Assembly: GCA_002698785.1 (NCBI GenBank)
Contig: PAAG01000060.1
Span: forward strand, 186,001-250,000
Origin: Verrucomicrobiales bacterium
GTDB lineage: Bacteria > Verrucomicrobiota > Verrucomicrobiia > Verrucomicrobiales > DEV007
Direction: 5' to 3'
DNA length: 64,000 nucleotides
The position numbers and the translations under genes are program-made. Below are positions 1 to 8,521 of the stretch, piece after piece. Position 1 is the first letter of the stretch; each line of letters opens with the position of its first letter. A model generated the notes under the pieces. That model saw nothing but the letters and a program-made list of their open reading frames with translations, did not search any database and had not been told where the DNA came from.

Positions 1-493
1 GACTTGCCCGGTGTTCGAGGAACTTGGGAAACAGTCCTGTCAGAACAAGAAAGTGATTTCCGCATTCCACTTCGAGGAAAAAGCGGTCGTAATCGCTCAG
101 CCCTTCCAGCGCATAGAGAAAGTCGACATGATAGGAGAAATCTACCCCAGGACTCTCCAAATCAGCAAGGCCTCCGGAGCCGCCCATGGCATGAGAGGCT
201 AGGACAGCCGAGACATAGTCTGCGACCTCCACATCATCAATGCCGCCATTCTTCAAGCCCCTGCGGACCATGACAAAGAAATAAAGCTCGGGACTGACGC
301 CGAGCGGATACGGCAGCTCGATGAGTGCTTGAAAGAGCTTGTCGTGTTCGAGTATCGCGAGCAACGAATCCCTTTCTTCAAACAGTGACTGCAGGCCATT
401 TCCTGGCGGGGGACTACCCAGTATAAGCTCTTCGATAAAAAGAAAGTCGCGCTGGTTCAGGCGATCGAGACAACTGGTAGGTACCCTGTTCAT
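1..493 (-). CDS. Hypothetical protein, C-terminus beyond window edge
   Basis: A minus-strand frame is open from the ATG at 493 to the first base of the window, about 164 codons, so the gene is cut by the edge. The frame is closed upstream by a TAG twelve codons before the GTG-ATG pair, which supports a start at 493. The protein begins MNRVPTSCLDRLNQRDFLF and has no signal peptide or membrane segment in the visible part. It is mixed acidic and hydrophobic, consistent with a soluble cytoplasmic protein. I do not recognise the family. It is divergent from the hypothetical gene starting near 610, with about 115 bases between them. Confidence 0.6.
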   Translation of the reverse strand, partial: MNRVPTSCLDRLNQRDFLFIEELILGSPPPGNGLQSLFEERDSLLAILEHDKLFQALIELPYPLGVSPELYFFVMVRRGLKNGGIDDVEVADYVSAVLASHAMGGSGGLADLESPGVDFSYHVDFLYALEGLSDYDRFFLEVECGNHFLVLTGLFPKFLEHRAS

Positions 494-609
494 CACATAA
501 GGAAGACGTTCGATTCCGAATGCCTATGAAAGCATAAGGCGGGCCAACTTTACTGAAGCTTTGGATGTGTTGACAAGTTAGAAATCCAAAGTGTTACGAA
601 TAGGCTACC

Positions 610-1605
610 GTGATCGCGAGAAGCAGGGCGATGGGAACTGCATTACACTTACAGGAAATGATCGACTTTTCTTATCTGGAGCGAGGCGCGGTTGGACTCG
701 CGAATGCACACCTTGCGGGTAGCATGTCAGGGCACCTCGGGGCTGCTGTCATGGCAGGATACTACCTGGGAGAAGTTCGCGCAGATCTCGATCCGGGAGT
801 GTATCTCGGGGTCGAGCGCGACCTCGAACGAATCATGGCAGGGGAAGAATCGATTTGGTTTAGCCCCTCGAAGGCCGGCGTCACAGTAGACGATCTCTTT
901 TCAAAACCGAAAGGAGACAAACCCCTCAAGGGTGACGGTTTGGAGTTGCTCGCAAAGGCTGTCGCAAAGAACATCGACCTCACGCGCCAGAGCGGGCACA
1001 ATGTCATCTTTGCCTCGATTGCGATGCGGGCATTGCATTCACATCCCGAGATGGTTGAGCCGGGGTTCGTGAGAGGCTGGGTGAAACTCCTCGATCAGTT
1101 TGATGGTGCCATTCCGGGGCGTGGATTTTACGGTTCTGATAAAGGATGGAAGACCGGCGATAAGGTGGCCGTGTCAGGGGAGGTTGATGAGTCCCTCGGC
1201 TATGACGACCTTGAAGGCATGGCTAATGCGACTATTGATGAATTGATCGCTACAGCCTCGAAAAATACGAAGGGCTTTGGCGGTCTATTCCATCTCATTG
1301 ACCATGCGGCGGCACTGATCGAGATCGAGAATTGTGGTTTTAGCGACCTCGCCCAATCCGGTATTCCTGCCCACCGCCAACACGTGCGACTGCTGCGCTC
1401 GCTGCCCGTGTTGGAAGGCGATCTGATAAAAGCGGAAAAGGATCCTTTCACCGACGAGTATTGGTCGGTGAGGGAATCAGTCCAGTTTTCTGCCTGGCTG
1501 ACACACCGGATAAAGGTCCTCTACGGTGTTAGCGTTCTCCTCAACGAAGCCGATGAGGAAAAGAGGGGTCCGGCGCTCGCAGCGCTTCGCTATTTGATGG
1601 CCTGA
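610..1605 (+). CDS. Hypothetical protein, 331 aa
   Basis: A single clean frame of 331 codons with good coding character. The listed start is GTG at 610; ATG codons at 631 and 658 are alternatives, and none has a convincing Shine-Dalgarno sequence, so the N-terminus is uncertain by up to 16 residues. No signal peptide or strongly hydrophobic segment is visible, which suggests a cytoplasmic, largely helical protein. Several histidines sit in the first two thirds (for example around QSGHNVIFASIAMRALHSHP, residues 125-145) and again in GGLFHLIDHAAA (about 225-236). This could indicate a metal or cofactor site, but that is speculation. I do not recognise the family. It is convergent with the carbonic anhydrase gene, only 10 bases away. 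Confidence 0.7.
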   Translation: MIARSRAMGTALHLQEMIDFSYLERGAVGLANAHLAGSMSGHLGAAVMAGYYLGEVRADLDPGVYLGVERDLERIMAGEESIWFSPSKAGVTVDDLFSKPKGDKPLKGDGLELLAKAVAKNIDLTRQSGHNVIFASIAMRALHSHPEMVEPGFVRGWVKLLDQFDGAIPGRGFYGSDKGWKTGDKVAVSGEVDESLGYDDLEGMANATIDELIATASKNTKGFGGLFHLIDHAAALIEIENCGFSDLAQSGIPAHRQHVRLLRSLPVLEGDLIKAEKDPFTDEYWSVRESVQFSAWLTHRIKVLYGVSVLLNEADEEKRGPALAALRYLMA

Positions 1606-1615
1606 GTGGCTTCGA

Positions 1616-2245
1616 TCACGTTTCAGGAACGTGATCGAAAAACTCAACGACTCCCGTTTCGAGGGAATACTCAGCACCAACGATGGTGAGACCGTCGTTT
1701 TCGATGAGGTCCTCGATCACCTGCGAGCCGTGGCGAAGATGATCTACCGAAGCCCGGACATTCGCGCGGATGGCTGCCTTGACGAGAGCATCCTTGTCAT
1801 CCGATCCAATGCCGCTTTCGATCAGAGTATCGATCGATGGGCGGATGCGGTCGACAATGGAACTCAGGTTCGGAGAGCGATTTTCTACGGGTGTAGTCAA
1901 TTGATCGACTGTGCCTGTCACCGCTCCACAACTGGAGTGCCCAAGTACGACAACAAGACGTGTGCCGATGTTCTCCGTAGCAAATTCCACGCTTCCGATC
2001 TGGGAAGGTGCGACGATGTTTCCTGCCACGCGGATTACGAAGAGGTCGCCAAGACCTTGATCGAAGATAAGCTCAGCGGGAGCGCGTGAGTCCGAGCAGC
2101 CGAGAATGACAGCCTTCGGTGCCTGTCCGCTGACGAGTGAAGCCCGCTTTGCCTGGGTGGTCAGGGCATTGGGCGAAAAGTCGTCGGAGGTGAAGCGCTG
2201 GTTCCCTTCGATGAGTTGCTGGAGAGCTTTCTTGGCACGAATCAT
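1616..2245 (-). CDS. Beta-class carbonic anhydrase
   Basis: Interconverts CO2 and bicarbonate with a zinc ion in the cytoplasm. Counting from the ATG at 2245 the protein has 209 residues, normal for the family. The zinc ligands and catalytic pair are visible: C50-S-D52-S-R54 and H103-S-S-C106-G-A. D52 and R54 form the typical dyad. The frame stays open upstream to 2284, but those residues are unlike the family N-terminus, and the MIRAKKALQQLIEGN start at 2245 matches usual members. The gene is convergent with the hypothetical gene ending at 1605 and lies in the same direction as the sulfatase gene upstream, with 51 bases between. No signal peptide is seen. Confidence 0.93.
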   Translation of the reverse strand: MIRAKKALQQLIEGNQRFTSDDFSPNALTTQAKRASLVSGQAPKAVILGCSDSRAPAELIFDQGLGDLFVIRVAGNIVAPSQIGSVEFATENIGTRLVVVLGHSSCGAVTGTVDQLTTPVENRSPNLSSIVDRIRPSIDTLIESGIGSDDKDALVKAAIRANVRASVDHLRHGSQVIEDLIENDGLTIVGAEYSLETGVVEFFDHVPET

Positions 2246-2296
2246 AGATACGGAATGGTTAGTCCAAAGTTGCCGGGGTGGCAAGCGGTTGAGATT

Positions 2297-3733
2297 TCAC
2301 TTTTCTTTCTTTTTCTTGAGCTTTGCCAGCGCCTCTCGACCCAATTTCGGACCGTTGTCAGCGGGCATTGCACCGTTCCAGTTTACGAGCCCCGTCACCA
2401 ATCGGTCGACGACTTCCGGGTTTTTCTCGGCCACATTATTTTCTTCAGAAACGTCGGTCGACAGGTCATAGAGCTGCGGGTTCGATCCGTCGTAGTCGCA
2501 GAGGAGTTTCCAGTTCTCGCTACGCACTGCCAGATCGGGCAAACCGACATAGTGACGAAAGACTTTCCTGTCAGGCGGACGGCGAAAGTAGAGCGGCTTT
2601 TCCCGGGATTTCTGCGAGTGTCCGGTGATCGTTTGAGAAAGGTCTTCACCGTCAAAAGAGACTCCTTCGGGAACGGCAGTGTTCGTGAGAGACAGCAGCG
2701 AGGGAACGAGGTCGATGGCGGAAAAGACGGACTCTTGGTTGCGGGTTCCTACCGCTTCTTTGGCCATGAAGCCGGGGGCCCAGACGACGAGCGACGAGCG
2801 CACTCCTGCCTCGAAAAGGGTGGCCTTGTTTCCGCGAAGCGGACCGGCAGAGCCAAAGCCGACCTCGGGGCCGTTGTCCGAGCAAGCAAGGATAATCGTG
2901 TTGTCCCGCAGCTTCGGATCGTTGTGCACGAGGTCGAACAGCGGAGCGAGCTGCCGATCCATTTCCTTAAGGACCTCGAGATACAAATGGCGATCGCTTC
3001 CGTCCCCCCATTTTTTGACCGGAGGATGCATGGGGGTGTGCACGTCGTCGGGCCAGAGGTTGAGGTAAAACGGAGTGTCGTTCTTTGCCGCGTAGCGGGC
3101 GAAAGTGGTAGCGGACTGCACGAATTTCTCAGTCACGAAGGCTCGGTTGTGCCAGATCACAGGGCCGTGGCCTAGGGTGTCCGAACCGAGGTTGTGCTCC
3201 GCTGGCTTTTTCTTTCCGGGAGAAAACTTCAGGGGAAGGACACGCGCACCGAGCCCCTCGAAGTTCGTGATCGATTCGTCGAAGCCATATTCCGTGATCA
3301 ATGGTGCCTCGTCGATGTCGCGCTGCCCACCCATGTGCCACTTGCCAAAATGTCCCGTCGCATAGCCCGACTCCTGGAGGATACGGGCGAGCATGGGAGC
3401 TTCCAGATCGAGCCAGTCGGCGACACCGCGATAGGCATTGGACTCACGATTGTTGAGATACGAGGTGATCTTCCACCGCTGCGGATATTGTCCCGTCGAG
3501 ATCGCAACACGTGAGGGCGAACAGATAGGCGAGTTCACATAGAACTGCTCGAAAGCGATACCTTCCTTTGCGAGACGATCAATGTTCGGCGTTTCCGCCT
3601 CCGTATTTCCAAAGCAGGAAAAATCTGCCCAGCCCATGTCATCGATAAAAACGAGGATGACGTTCGGGCGTGGAGCTGCGCTGGAGAAAAGGGGAAGAAA
3701 GAGAAATGTCAGGAGAAGAAAGCGGGGGATCAT
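2297..3733 (-). CDS. Exported sulfatase (S1 family)
   Basis: Formylglycine-dependent sulfatase that hydrolyses sulfate esters, probably on a polysaccharide. The ATG at 3733 gives 478 residues starting with a signal peptide (MIPRFLLLTFLFLPLFSSAA). A longer frame to 3772 would place charged residues before it. The metal-binding aspartates are at D31-D32 (FIDDMGW), and the maturation motif is C71-S-P-S-R, where the cysteine becomes formylglycine. GKWHMGG and later DNGPEVGFG motifs complete the S1 signature. The C-terminus is lysine rich (KKKKEK). No formylglycine-generating enzyme or anaerobic maturase lies in the window. It is divergent from the SDR gene, with 163 bases between. The substrate is unknown. 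Confidence 0.93.
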   Translation of the reverse strand: MIPRFLLLTFLFLPLFSSAAPRPNVILVFIDDMGWADFSCFGNTEAETPNIDRLAKEGIAFEQFYVNSPICSPSRVAISTGQYPQRWKITSYLNNRESNAYRGVADWLDLEAPMLARILQESGYATGHFGKWHMGGQRDIDEAPLITEYGFDESITNFEGLGARVLPLKFSPGKKKPAEHNLGSDTLGHGPVIWHNRAFVTEKFVQSATTFARYAAKNDTPFYLNLWPDDVHTPMHPPVKKWGDGSDRHLYLEVLKEMDRQLAPLFDLVHNDPKLRDNTIILACSDNGPEVGFGSAGPLRGNKATLFEAGVRSSLVVWAPGFMAKEAVGTRNQESVFSAIDLVPSLLSLTNTAVPEGVSFDGEDLSQTITGHSQKSREKPLYFRRPPDRKVFRHYVGLPDLAVRSENWKLLCDYDGSNPQLYDLSTDVSEENNVAEKNPEVVDRLVTGLVNWNGAMPADNGPKLGREALAKLKKKKEK

Positions 3734-3896
3734 CGGGGGATTGATTGAAGTGCGGCGATTATCCATGGCCAATACGGGGGTGGCAAGGGTTTTGAGAAGA
3801 CGGGTATCCGCTCGGCAGGATTCGAGTCGAATGTAAGGCGCGGCGGTGCTGTCTCGTCGGTTCAGTGTAAGAAGAAATTACAACCAAACTCACAAT

Positions 3897-4685
3897 ATGG
3901 ACCTACAACTCAACGACAAGACTGCCCTCGTAACCGGAAGCACCGGCGGGATCGGATTCGCGGTCGCACAGGCTCTACTGGGCGAAGGGGCTCGCGTCAT
4001 CGTGAACGGAAGATCGCAAGAGACGGTCGATGCGGCAGTTGAAAAACTGTCCGGAGCGGGCGGCGAGGCTGTCGGTTTTGCCGGAGACCTATCCAAGGCG
4101 GATGTGGCAGAAGAGCTTGCCGAAAAATACCCTGACGTTGACATATTGGTGAACAATCTCGGAATCTTCGAAGCGGTGTCTTTTGATGAAATTACCGATG
4201 ATGACTGGGAACGTTTCTTCCGAACGAATGTCCTGAGCGGCGTGCGGCTGAGCCGACTTTATCTTCCACGTATGCAGAAAGAGAACTGGGGGCGCATCAT
4301 CTTCATCTCCAGCGAAAGCGCGATTCAGATCCCGAAAGAGATGATTCACTATGGTATGACCAAGTCGGCTCAAATCTCCGTGGCTCGCGGTCTGGCCGAG
4401 CATCTCGCCGGCACTGGTATCACCGTGAACAGTGTGCTACCCGGCCCTACGAAGACTCCGGGCGTGGTGGATTTCGTCACCGATCTCGCCAAGCGTGAAG
4501 GCAAGACCTTTGAAGAATACGAACCCGATTTCATCGCATCGGAGCGCCCTTCCTCATTGATCCAGCGACTTGCCGAACCTGACGAAGTCGCCTCCATGGT
4601 CGCCTATCTTTCCAGCCCGCTCGCTTCTGCTACCAATGGAGCCGCAGTGCGCGTCGATGGAGGAGTGGTAAAGAGCGCGTTTTAA
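3897..4685 (+). CDS. Short-chain dehydrogenase/reductase (SDR)
   Basis: NAD(P)-dependent oxidoreductase of the classical SDR type, 262 residues from the ATG at 3897. The nucleotide-binding motif TGSTGGIG is at residues 13-20, NNLG (the usual NNAG) is near 87, and the catalytic Tyr-Lys pair is Y152-G-M-T-K156 with a serine about 13 residues before. The frame extends upstream to 3846, but that part is basic and lacks family features, so the later ATG is preferred. It resembles 3-oxoacyl-ACP-reductase-like sugar or alcohol dehydrogenases; the substrate cannot be told. Its TAA overlaps the stop codon of the convergent PIG-L gene by 4 bases. Confidence 0.92.
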   Translation: MDLQLNDKTALVTGSTGGIGFAVAQALLGEGARVIVNGRSQETVDAAVEKLSGAGGEAVGFAGDLSKADVAEELAEKYPDVDILVNNLGIFEAVSFDEITDDDWERFFRTNVLSGVRLSRLYLPRMQKENWGRIIFISSESAIQIPKEMIHYGMTKSAQISVARGLAEHLAGTGITVNSVLPGPTKTPGVVDFVTDLAKREGKTFEEYEPDFIASERPSSLIQRLAEPDEVASMVAYLSSPLASATNGAAVRVDGGVVKSAF

Positions 4686-5497
4686 TCAGGCACTGGAAAC
4701 AGCCGACGAATCGCAGCCTCGTCCAGAGGCGATCCGTATTCGCAGGCCTCGAATGATTCGGAGTATTTGACGCTGGCCGCATGGTCGGAGCCATACCATT
4801 TTTCGAGGCACTCACGGGCCTGTGGTGTTGGGATTCCATGTGCACGAGCGAAGTCCTTCATCATTTCAAGGCGCTCGGTCGGATCGTCGGAACTCTCAAG
4901 TCCATGCGCACCGATCCAGGGCAGCCATTCATAGAACTGGGACTCGTGGCAATCTAGCATGCGCACCTTTTCATCAAAGACGGCATCGATGTCGATGCTG
5001 ACGTCAGCATGGAAAGGGGCAGGTTTTTGAAAAGTGTCTTGGAAGTAGGCGATGACGGGGTTTGTCGGTAGGGGCGGAACGTCGGGACACACGTGGGGAA
5101 CGCCTACGAGATACGCGCAATCCTGCACGAGCTGGGATGTGTAGCGGTGGTCGGGATGATAGTCGTTGGGCCGATGGGTGAGAATGAGATCTGGCCGGAA
5201 CTCGCGGATGACGCGCATGAGTTTCCATCGCTCTTCCAGCCCCGGCAAGAGCTGGCCATCGGGATTGTCCATGACGAGATAGTCAATTCCTGCGACTTCC
5301 CCGGCAGCCTTCGCCTCAGCAGCTCTGCGGGCGACGATTTCAGGGCCAGCCTGTTCGTGGTGGCCACTTTCGCCATTCGTGACGGATACAAACTGAACGG
5401 TGCAACCGGCACGGCTCCACAGAATTGCAGTGCCTCCGGCAGAAATATCGCAGTCGTCGGGATGGGCTCCAAGGGCGAGAATACGGGAAGTGGTCAT
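4682..5497 (-). CDS. PIG-L (LmbE-like) N-deacetylase
   Basis: Zinc-dependent deacetylase of the GlcNAc-PI/mycothiol/bacillithiol-deacetylase superfamily, 271 residues. The two metal-binding signatures are clear: A11-H-P-D-D15 near the N-terminus and H114-P-D-H117 in the middle. No signal peptide is present, so it should act in the cytoplasm on an N-acetylated sugar or glycoside. Members of this superfamily include BshB, but no bacillithiol genes lie nearby, so the substrate is left open. Starts at the ATG at 5497. Convergent with the SDR gene, whose stop codon it overlaps (4682-4685). Confidence 0.9.
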   Translation of the reverse strand: MTTSRILALGAHPDDCDISAGGTAILWSRAGCTVQFVSVTNGESGHHEQAGPEIVARRAAEAKAAGEVAGIDYLVMDNPDGQLLPGLEERWKLMRVIREFRPDLILTHRPNDYHPDHRYTSQLVQDCAYLVGVPHVCPDVPPLPTNPVIAYFQDTFQKPAPFHADVSIDIDAVFDEKVRMLDCHESQFYEWLPWIGAHGLESSDDPTERLEMMKDFARAHGIPTPQARECLEKWYGSDHAASVKYSESFEACEYGSPLDEAAIRRLFPVPD

Positions 5498-5691
5498 TGT
5501 TTGGGCGAGTTACGGATCAGTATGGGGCGAACCGTGTGGCCTGTATACCTGCCTAAAGCCGGACCCTGCTGGGTTTTTCTGCAGCCATTTGCATTGCGCT
5601 CCGGATTCTCTACTGTGCGCCCATCAATCTCTGGAGCCCCGATAAACCTTATCTCCCTAAACCCGGTCGTATATTCTATGGCTGGTGGATC

Positions 5692-6954
5692 GTGATCGTG
5701 GGGACGCTGGCGATGCTGTGCAGCATACCGGGGCAGACAATGGGATTCAGCGTGTTCACGGAGATCCTGATGGAGGATCTGGGTTTATCGCGAGTGGCTT
5801 TGAGTGCGGCGTATTTCGTGGGAACGGTATGCAGCGGTCTCACGCTGCCGCACCTCGGGCGGCTCTATGATCACTGGGGAGGAAGGAGGCTCTGTTGTGC
5901 TGCGGTTATCGCCACGGCGTTGGTCTTGTTTTATTTGAGTTTTACGGGCCCGCTGCAGGATGGGCTCGTCGAGCTGCTACCGGGAGAGCCGAGAAAAGTG
6001 GTGGGCTTTGTGGTGATTGTGATAGGCTTTTATTTTATTCGCATGTCGGCGCAGGGTGTGTTGACGATGGCAGGACGTAACTTGATCGGAAAGTGGTTCG
6101 ACCAGAGGAGGGGGCTCGCTCTATCAATCAGTGGGGTGGCGGTGTCGTTCGGGTTTTCCGCCGCACCGAAGGGGCTGGATGTATTGATCGAGGCGTTCGG
6201 GCATGCCGGGGCGTGGCAGAATCTGGCGTGGTTTCTGTTAATCTTTATGCTGCCGCTGGCGTGGATTGTTTTCCGGGATAGCCCGGAGGAATGTGGTATG
6301 ACGATGGATGGCGATGGGCATGTCGCGAGGGAGAATAAAAATCCTGACATGGTCATCTATCGGGAATACACCCGACAGGATGCGCTGAGGACCTTCACCT
6401 TCTGGGCGTTCGCTCTGTCGTTCAGCTTCTTCTCGATGTTCTCGACGGCTTTCACTTTTCACATCGTGTCAATCGGTGAGGAGTTCGGGTTCGAAAAGTC
6501 GGACATCATCGGCCTTTTCATCCCCATGGCGGCGGTGAGCGTGACGGTGAACCTTTTCTACGGCTGGGTGAATGCGCACACTCGACTGAAGTGGCTTCTT
6601 CTCTCGATGAACGTGGGCGCAACTTTCGGTGCCGTCGGGCTGCTTGTCCTGGATCAGCCGTTCGGTGACTGGTTGTATGTCGCGGGGAACGGAGTGTGCG
6701 GTGGTGCCTTTATGTCGTTGTCAGGATTGGTCTGGCCGAGGTTCTACGGTCGGCGCTGGCTGGGTGCAATCTCCGGGGTATATATGGGCCTGATCGTAAT
6801 CGCGAGCGGGATCGGACCGCTGATGTTTGGTTTGGTCAAGCAGGCGACGGGGAGCTACTTCCTGATCTTCGCCATCTGCATCGCCCTGCCTCTCGCTTTG
6901 AGCGTGGCCAGCTTCTGGGCCAACAATCCTCAGCGAGCGCGGAGCGAGCAGTAA
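5692..6954 (+). CDS. Major facilitator superfamily transporter
   Basis: About twelve hydrophobic segments over 420 residues, with an MFS-like loop (GRLYDHWGGRR, residues about 58-68) between segments two and three. It resembles oxalate/formate-antiporter and monocarboxylate-type MFS proteins; the cargo is unknown. The start is a problem. GTG at 5692 is the first canonical start in the frame, but the open frame continues back to 5557 and reads ...PKPGRIFYGWWIV just before it, which looks like a genuine MFS N-terminus. No ATG, GTG or TTG exists in that stretch, so the true start is non-canonical (ATC at 5623 or a CTG near 5566) or a base is wrong. It ends directly against the convergent HAD-like gene. 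Confidence 0.85.
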   Translation: MIVGTLAMLCSIPGQTMGFSVFTEILMEDLGLSRVALSAAYFVGTVCSGLTLPHLGRLYDHWGGRRLCCAAVIATALVLFYLSFTGPLQDGLVELLPGEPRKVVGFVVIVIGFYFIRMSAQGVLTMAGRNLIGKWFDQRRGLALSISGVAVSFGFSAAPKGLDVLIEAFGHAGAWQNLAWFLLIFMLPLAWIVFRDSPEECGMTMDGDGHVARENKNPDMVIYREYTRQDALRTFTFWAFALSFSFFSMFSTAFTFHIVSIGEEFGFEKSDIIGLFIPMAAVSVTVNLFYGWVNAHTRLKWLLLSMNVGATFGAVGLLVLDQPFGDWLYVAGNGVCGGAFMSLSGLVWPRFYGRRWLGAISGVYMGLIVIASGIGPLMFGLVKQATGSYFLIFAICIALPLALSVASFWANNPQRARSEQ

Positions 6955-7482
6955 TTATCGGGAGACAGTCTCGGGTAGGATGGCTGCCAGAGTCTGCTCC
7001 CAGTCTGTGACGGGCCAGACGTAGTCGGGAATCGGAGTGCCGCTTTTCTGTTCTCCAAAGAGAAAGAGATGAGGAACGATTCCCACCATGGGTGTGAGCA
7101 CATCGATTCGGTCGTCAATGAAATGCGTGATGCCTAACTGACGACAAATCTTCGCCTTTTCAGGGCGCTGCCGACAGAAGCGAACCCGCTTTGGATCCAG
7201 ACCGGTTGTTCGGTAGAATTCGTGGTGTTTCAGCCAGCCCTTGGTCTTTTTCTCGACAGAAGGGCCACACTTGGAAACGATCCAGACCTCTCCGTCGAAC
7301 AGGTCAACCAGCTGAGTGACGGCTTCGACAGCCCCCGAAGTGGCGGGAGATGTCATGGCCTGTTCAAAAGTGGTTCCGAGGAACGAGGTGTCTTCTTTCC
7401 CGTTGATGACAGCTCCCATGATGACTTTTCCGAAGTCGATTCCGAGACGGGGAGTTGTTTGTTTTTTCTTCTTTGTTTTCAT
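6955..7482 (-). CDS. HAD-like hydrolase / phosphatase
   Basis: 175 residues. The N-terminal GIDFGKVI resembles the HAD motif I region, though the classical DxD reads D-F-G here. A later THFIDDRIDVL resembles motif IV (acidic pair), and VWIVSKCG resembles motif II (hydrophobic strand followed by Ser). The small size and lack of a large cap suggest a minimal HAD fold similar to 5'-nucleotidase-C or polynucleotide-kinase-phosphatase-like proteins. With the first nucleophilic Asp context altered, activity is uncertain. No signal peptide. It starts at the ATG at 7482, divergent from the LysR gene. The shared 85-base region contains a palindrome that could also control this gene. Confidence 0.65.
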   Translation of the reverse strand: MKTKKKKQTTPRLGIDFGKVIMGAVINGKEDTSFLGTTFEQAMTSPATSGAVEAVTQLVDLFDGEVWIVSKCGPSVEKKTKGWLKHHEFYRTTGLDPKRVRFCRQRPEKAKICRQLGITHFIDDRIDVLTPMVGIVPHLFLFGEQKSGTPIPDYVWPVTDWEQTLAAILPETVSR

Positions 7483-7539
7483 TACGAAAGCAAGATTCCC
7501 GGAAAAGAGAATAATCGGAAGTGATAGATTGGAATATGC

Positions 7540-7556
7540 TATAACGTGGGGTTATA
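7540..7556. promoter_or_regulatory. Palindromic LysR-type operator (T-N11-A)
   Basis: TATAAC-GTGGG-GTTATA is a perfect 6+6 bp dyad with a 5-base spacer. It contains the T-N11-A arrangement typical of LysR-family boxes. It ends 11 bases before the LysR-type gene's ATG, and just before its AGGGAG ribosome-binding site (7560-7565). It also lies between this gene and the divergent HAD-like gene. TATAAC could double as a -10 element. Binding by the adjacent regulator, and hence autoregulation, is inferred from position. Confidence 0.6.
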
Positions 7557-7567
7557 ATTAGGGAGCC

Positions 7568-8446
7568 ATGAATTACGAGTTTCTGGAATCATTCCGGGTG
7601 TTTGCCCGGACATTGAATTTCACGCGGTCTGCGGAAGAGCGCAGCCTGACCCAACCAGCTTTGCACAAGCAGATACGGAATCTCTCAGAGATGCTCGATG
7701 TGACGCTATACCGCAAAGTGGGGCGGGAGCTGCAACTGACCGATGCCGGAGTTCGTCTGGCAGGCTTTGCTAATGACATGGGCGATCGGACGGATGATTT
7801 CTTGCGGGAACTGAAGGGCGAGGAAGATAGCAGTCGCGCGACACTGGCGGCAGGAAAGGGGAGCCTCTTGTATTTGCTGGGAAAACCTCTCAGAGACTAC
7901 GGTCAAAAGGTCGGTGCCAATGTCGACATACGTGTCTCGAATCGAGAGGAGACGGTGTCTTTGGTAAAGAGCGGCGAAGCTCACCTCGGAGTAACTGTTT
8001 TGAGCGATCCTGACTGCGGGGTTCGAGCGAAGTTACTCCACGAGATGACCCCTCGTCTCATCGTTTCGAAAGACCACCCATTGGCCTCAAGGAAGACGAT
8101 CCGGCTTCGCAATCTGGATGGTTTGCCTCTGATCTGCCCGCCGCAACCCAGTATCATGAGAGAGACCATCGCAGGCTTCATGCAGGCAGAAGGAGCTCAA
8201 TTCAATCCGGTGATGGAAGTTCAGGGATGGGAGATGATGATGCATTTCGCCTCGCTGGGCTACGGTGCTGCGGTTGTGAATGGTTGTTGTCGTCCTCCGG
8301 AAGGGAGTGTCGCGATTCGTCTCCCAGATCTACCAAAGACTCGCTATTATCTGCTGTGCGACGAGGCACGGTTCCTCTCTACAAACACGACTCTCCTGCG
8401 TGACCTGATCGTTCGGCATGCGAGGAGCGTGGCGTTTTTTGACTGA
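7568..8446 (+). CDS. LysR-family transcriptional regulator
   Basis: 292 residues with an N-terminal winged helix-turn-helix (residues 1-62, with FARTLNFTRSAEERSLTQPA as recognition region) and a periplasmic-binding-protein-like effector domain from about 90. The start at ATG 7568 has a strong AGGGAG ribosome-binding site 5-7 bases ahead. The DNA-binding helix keeps the usual spacing, but the canonical LNVSQPAVS reads RSLTQPALHKQI. The effector is unknown. A perfect T-N11-A palindrome lies just before the start, so autoregulation is likely. It is divergent from the HAD-like gene, and the DUF1080 gene follows on the same strand after 75 bases. Confidence 0.93.
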   Translation: MNYEFLESFRVFARTLNFTRSAEERSLTQPALHKQIRNLSEMLDVTLYRKVGRELQLTDAGVRLAGFANDMGDRTDDFLRELKGEEDSSRATLAAGKGSLLYLLGKPLRDYGQKVGANVDIRVSNREETVSLVKSGEAHLGVTVLSDPDCGVRAKLLHEMTPRLIVSKDHPLASRKTIRLRNLDGLPLICPPQPSIMRETIAGFMQAEGAQFNPVMEVQGWEMMMHFASLGYGAAVVNGCCRPPEGSVAIRLPDLPKTRYYLLCDEARFLSTNTTLLRDLIVRHARSVAFFD

Positions 8447-8521
8447 TGATCTCCGAGAAACGATAGCTGTTTCCTGCTTGCATTCTATTCGGGGCATCGA
8501 ACAGGATGAAGCGCTTTTCCC

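Noticed and set aside
2216-3175. 319-codon plus-strand frame
   Set aside because: Antisense to the sulfatase at 2297-3733.
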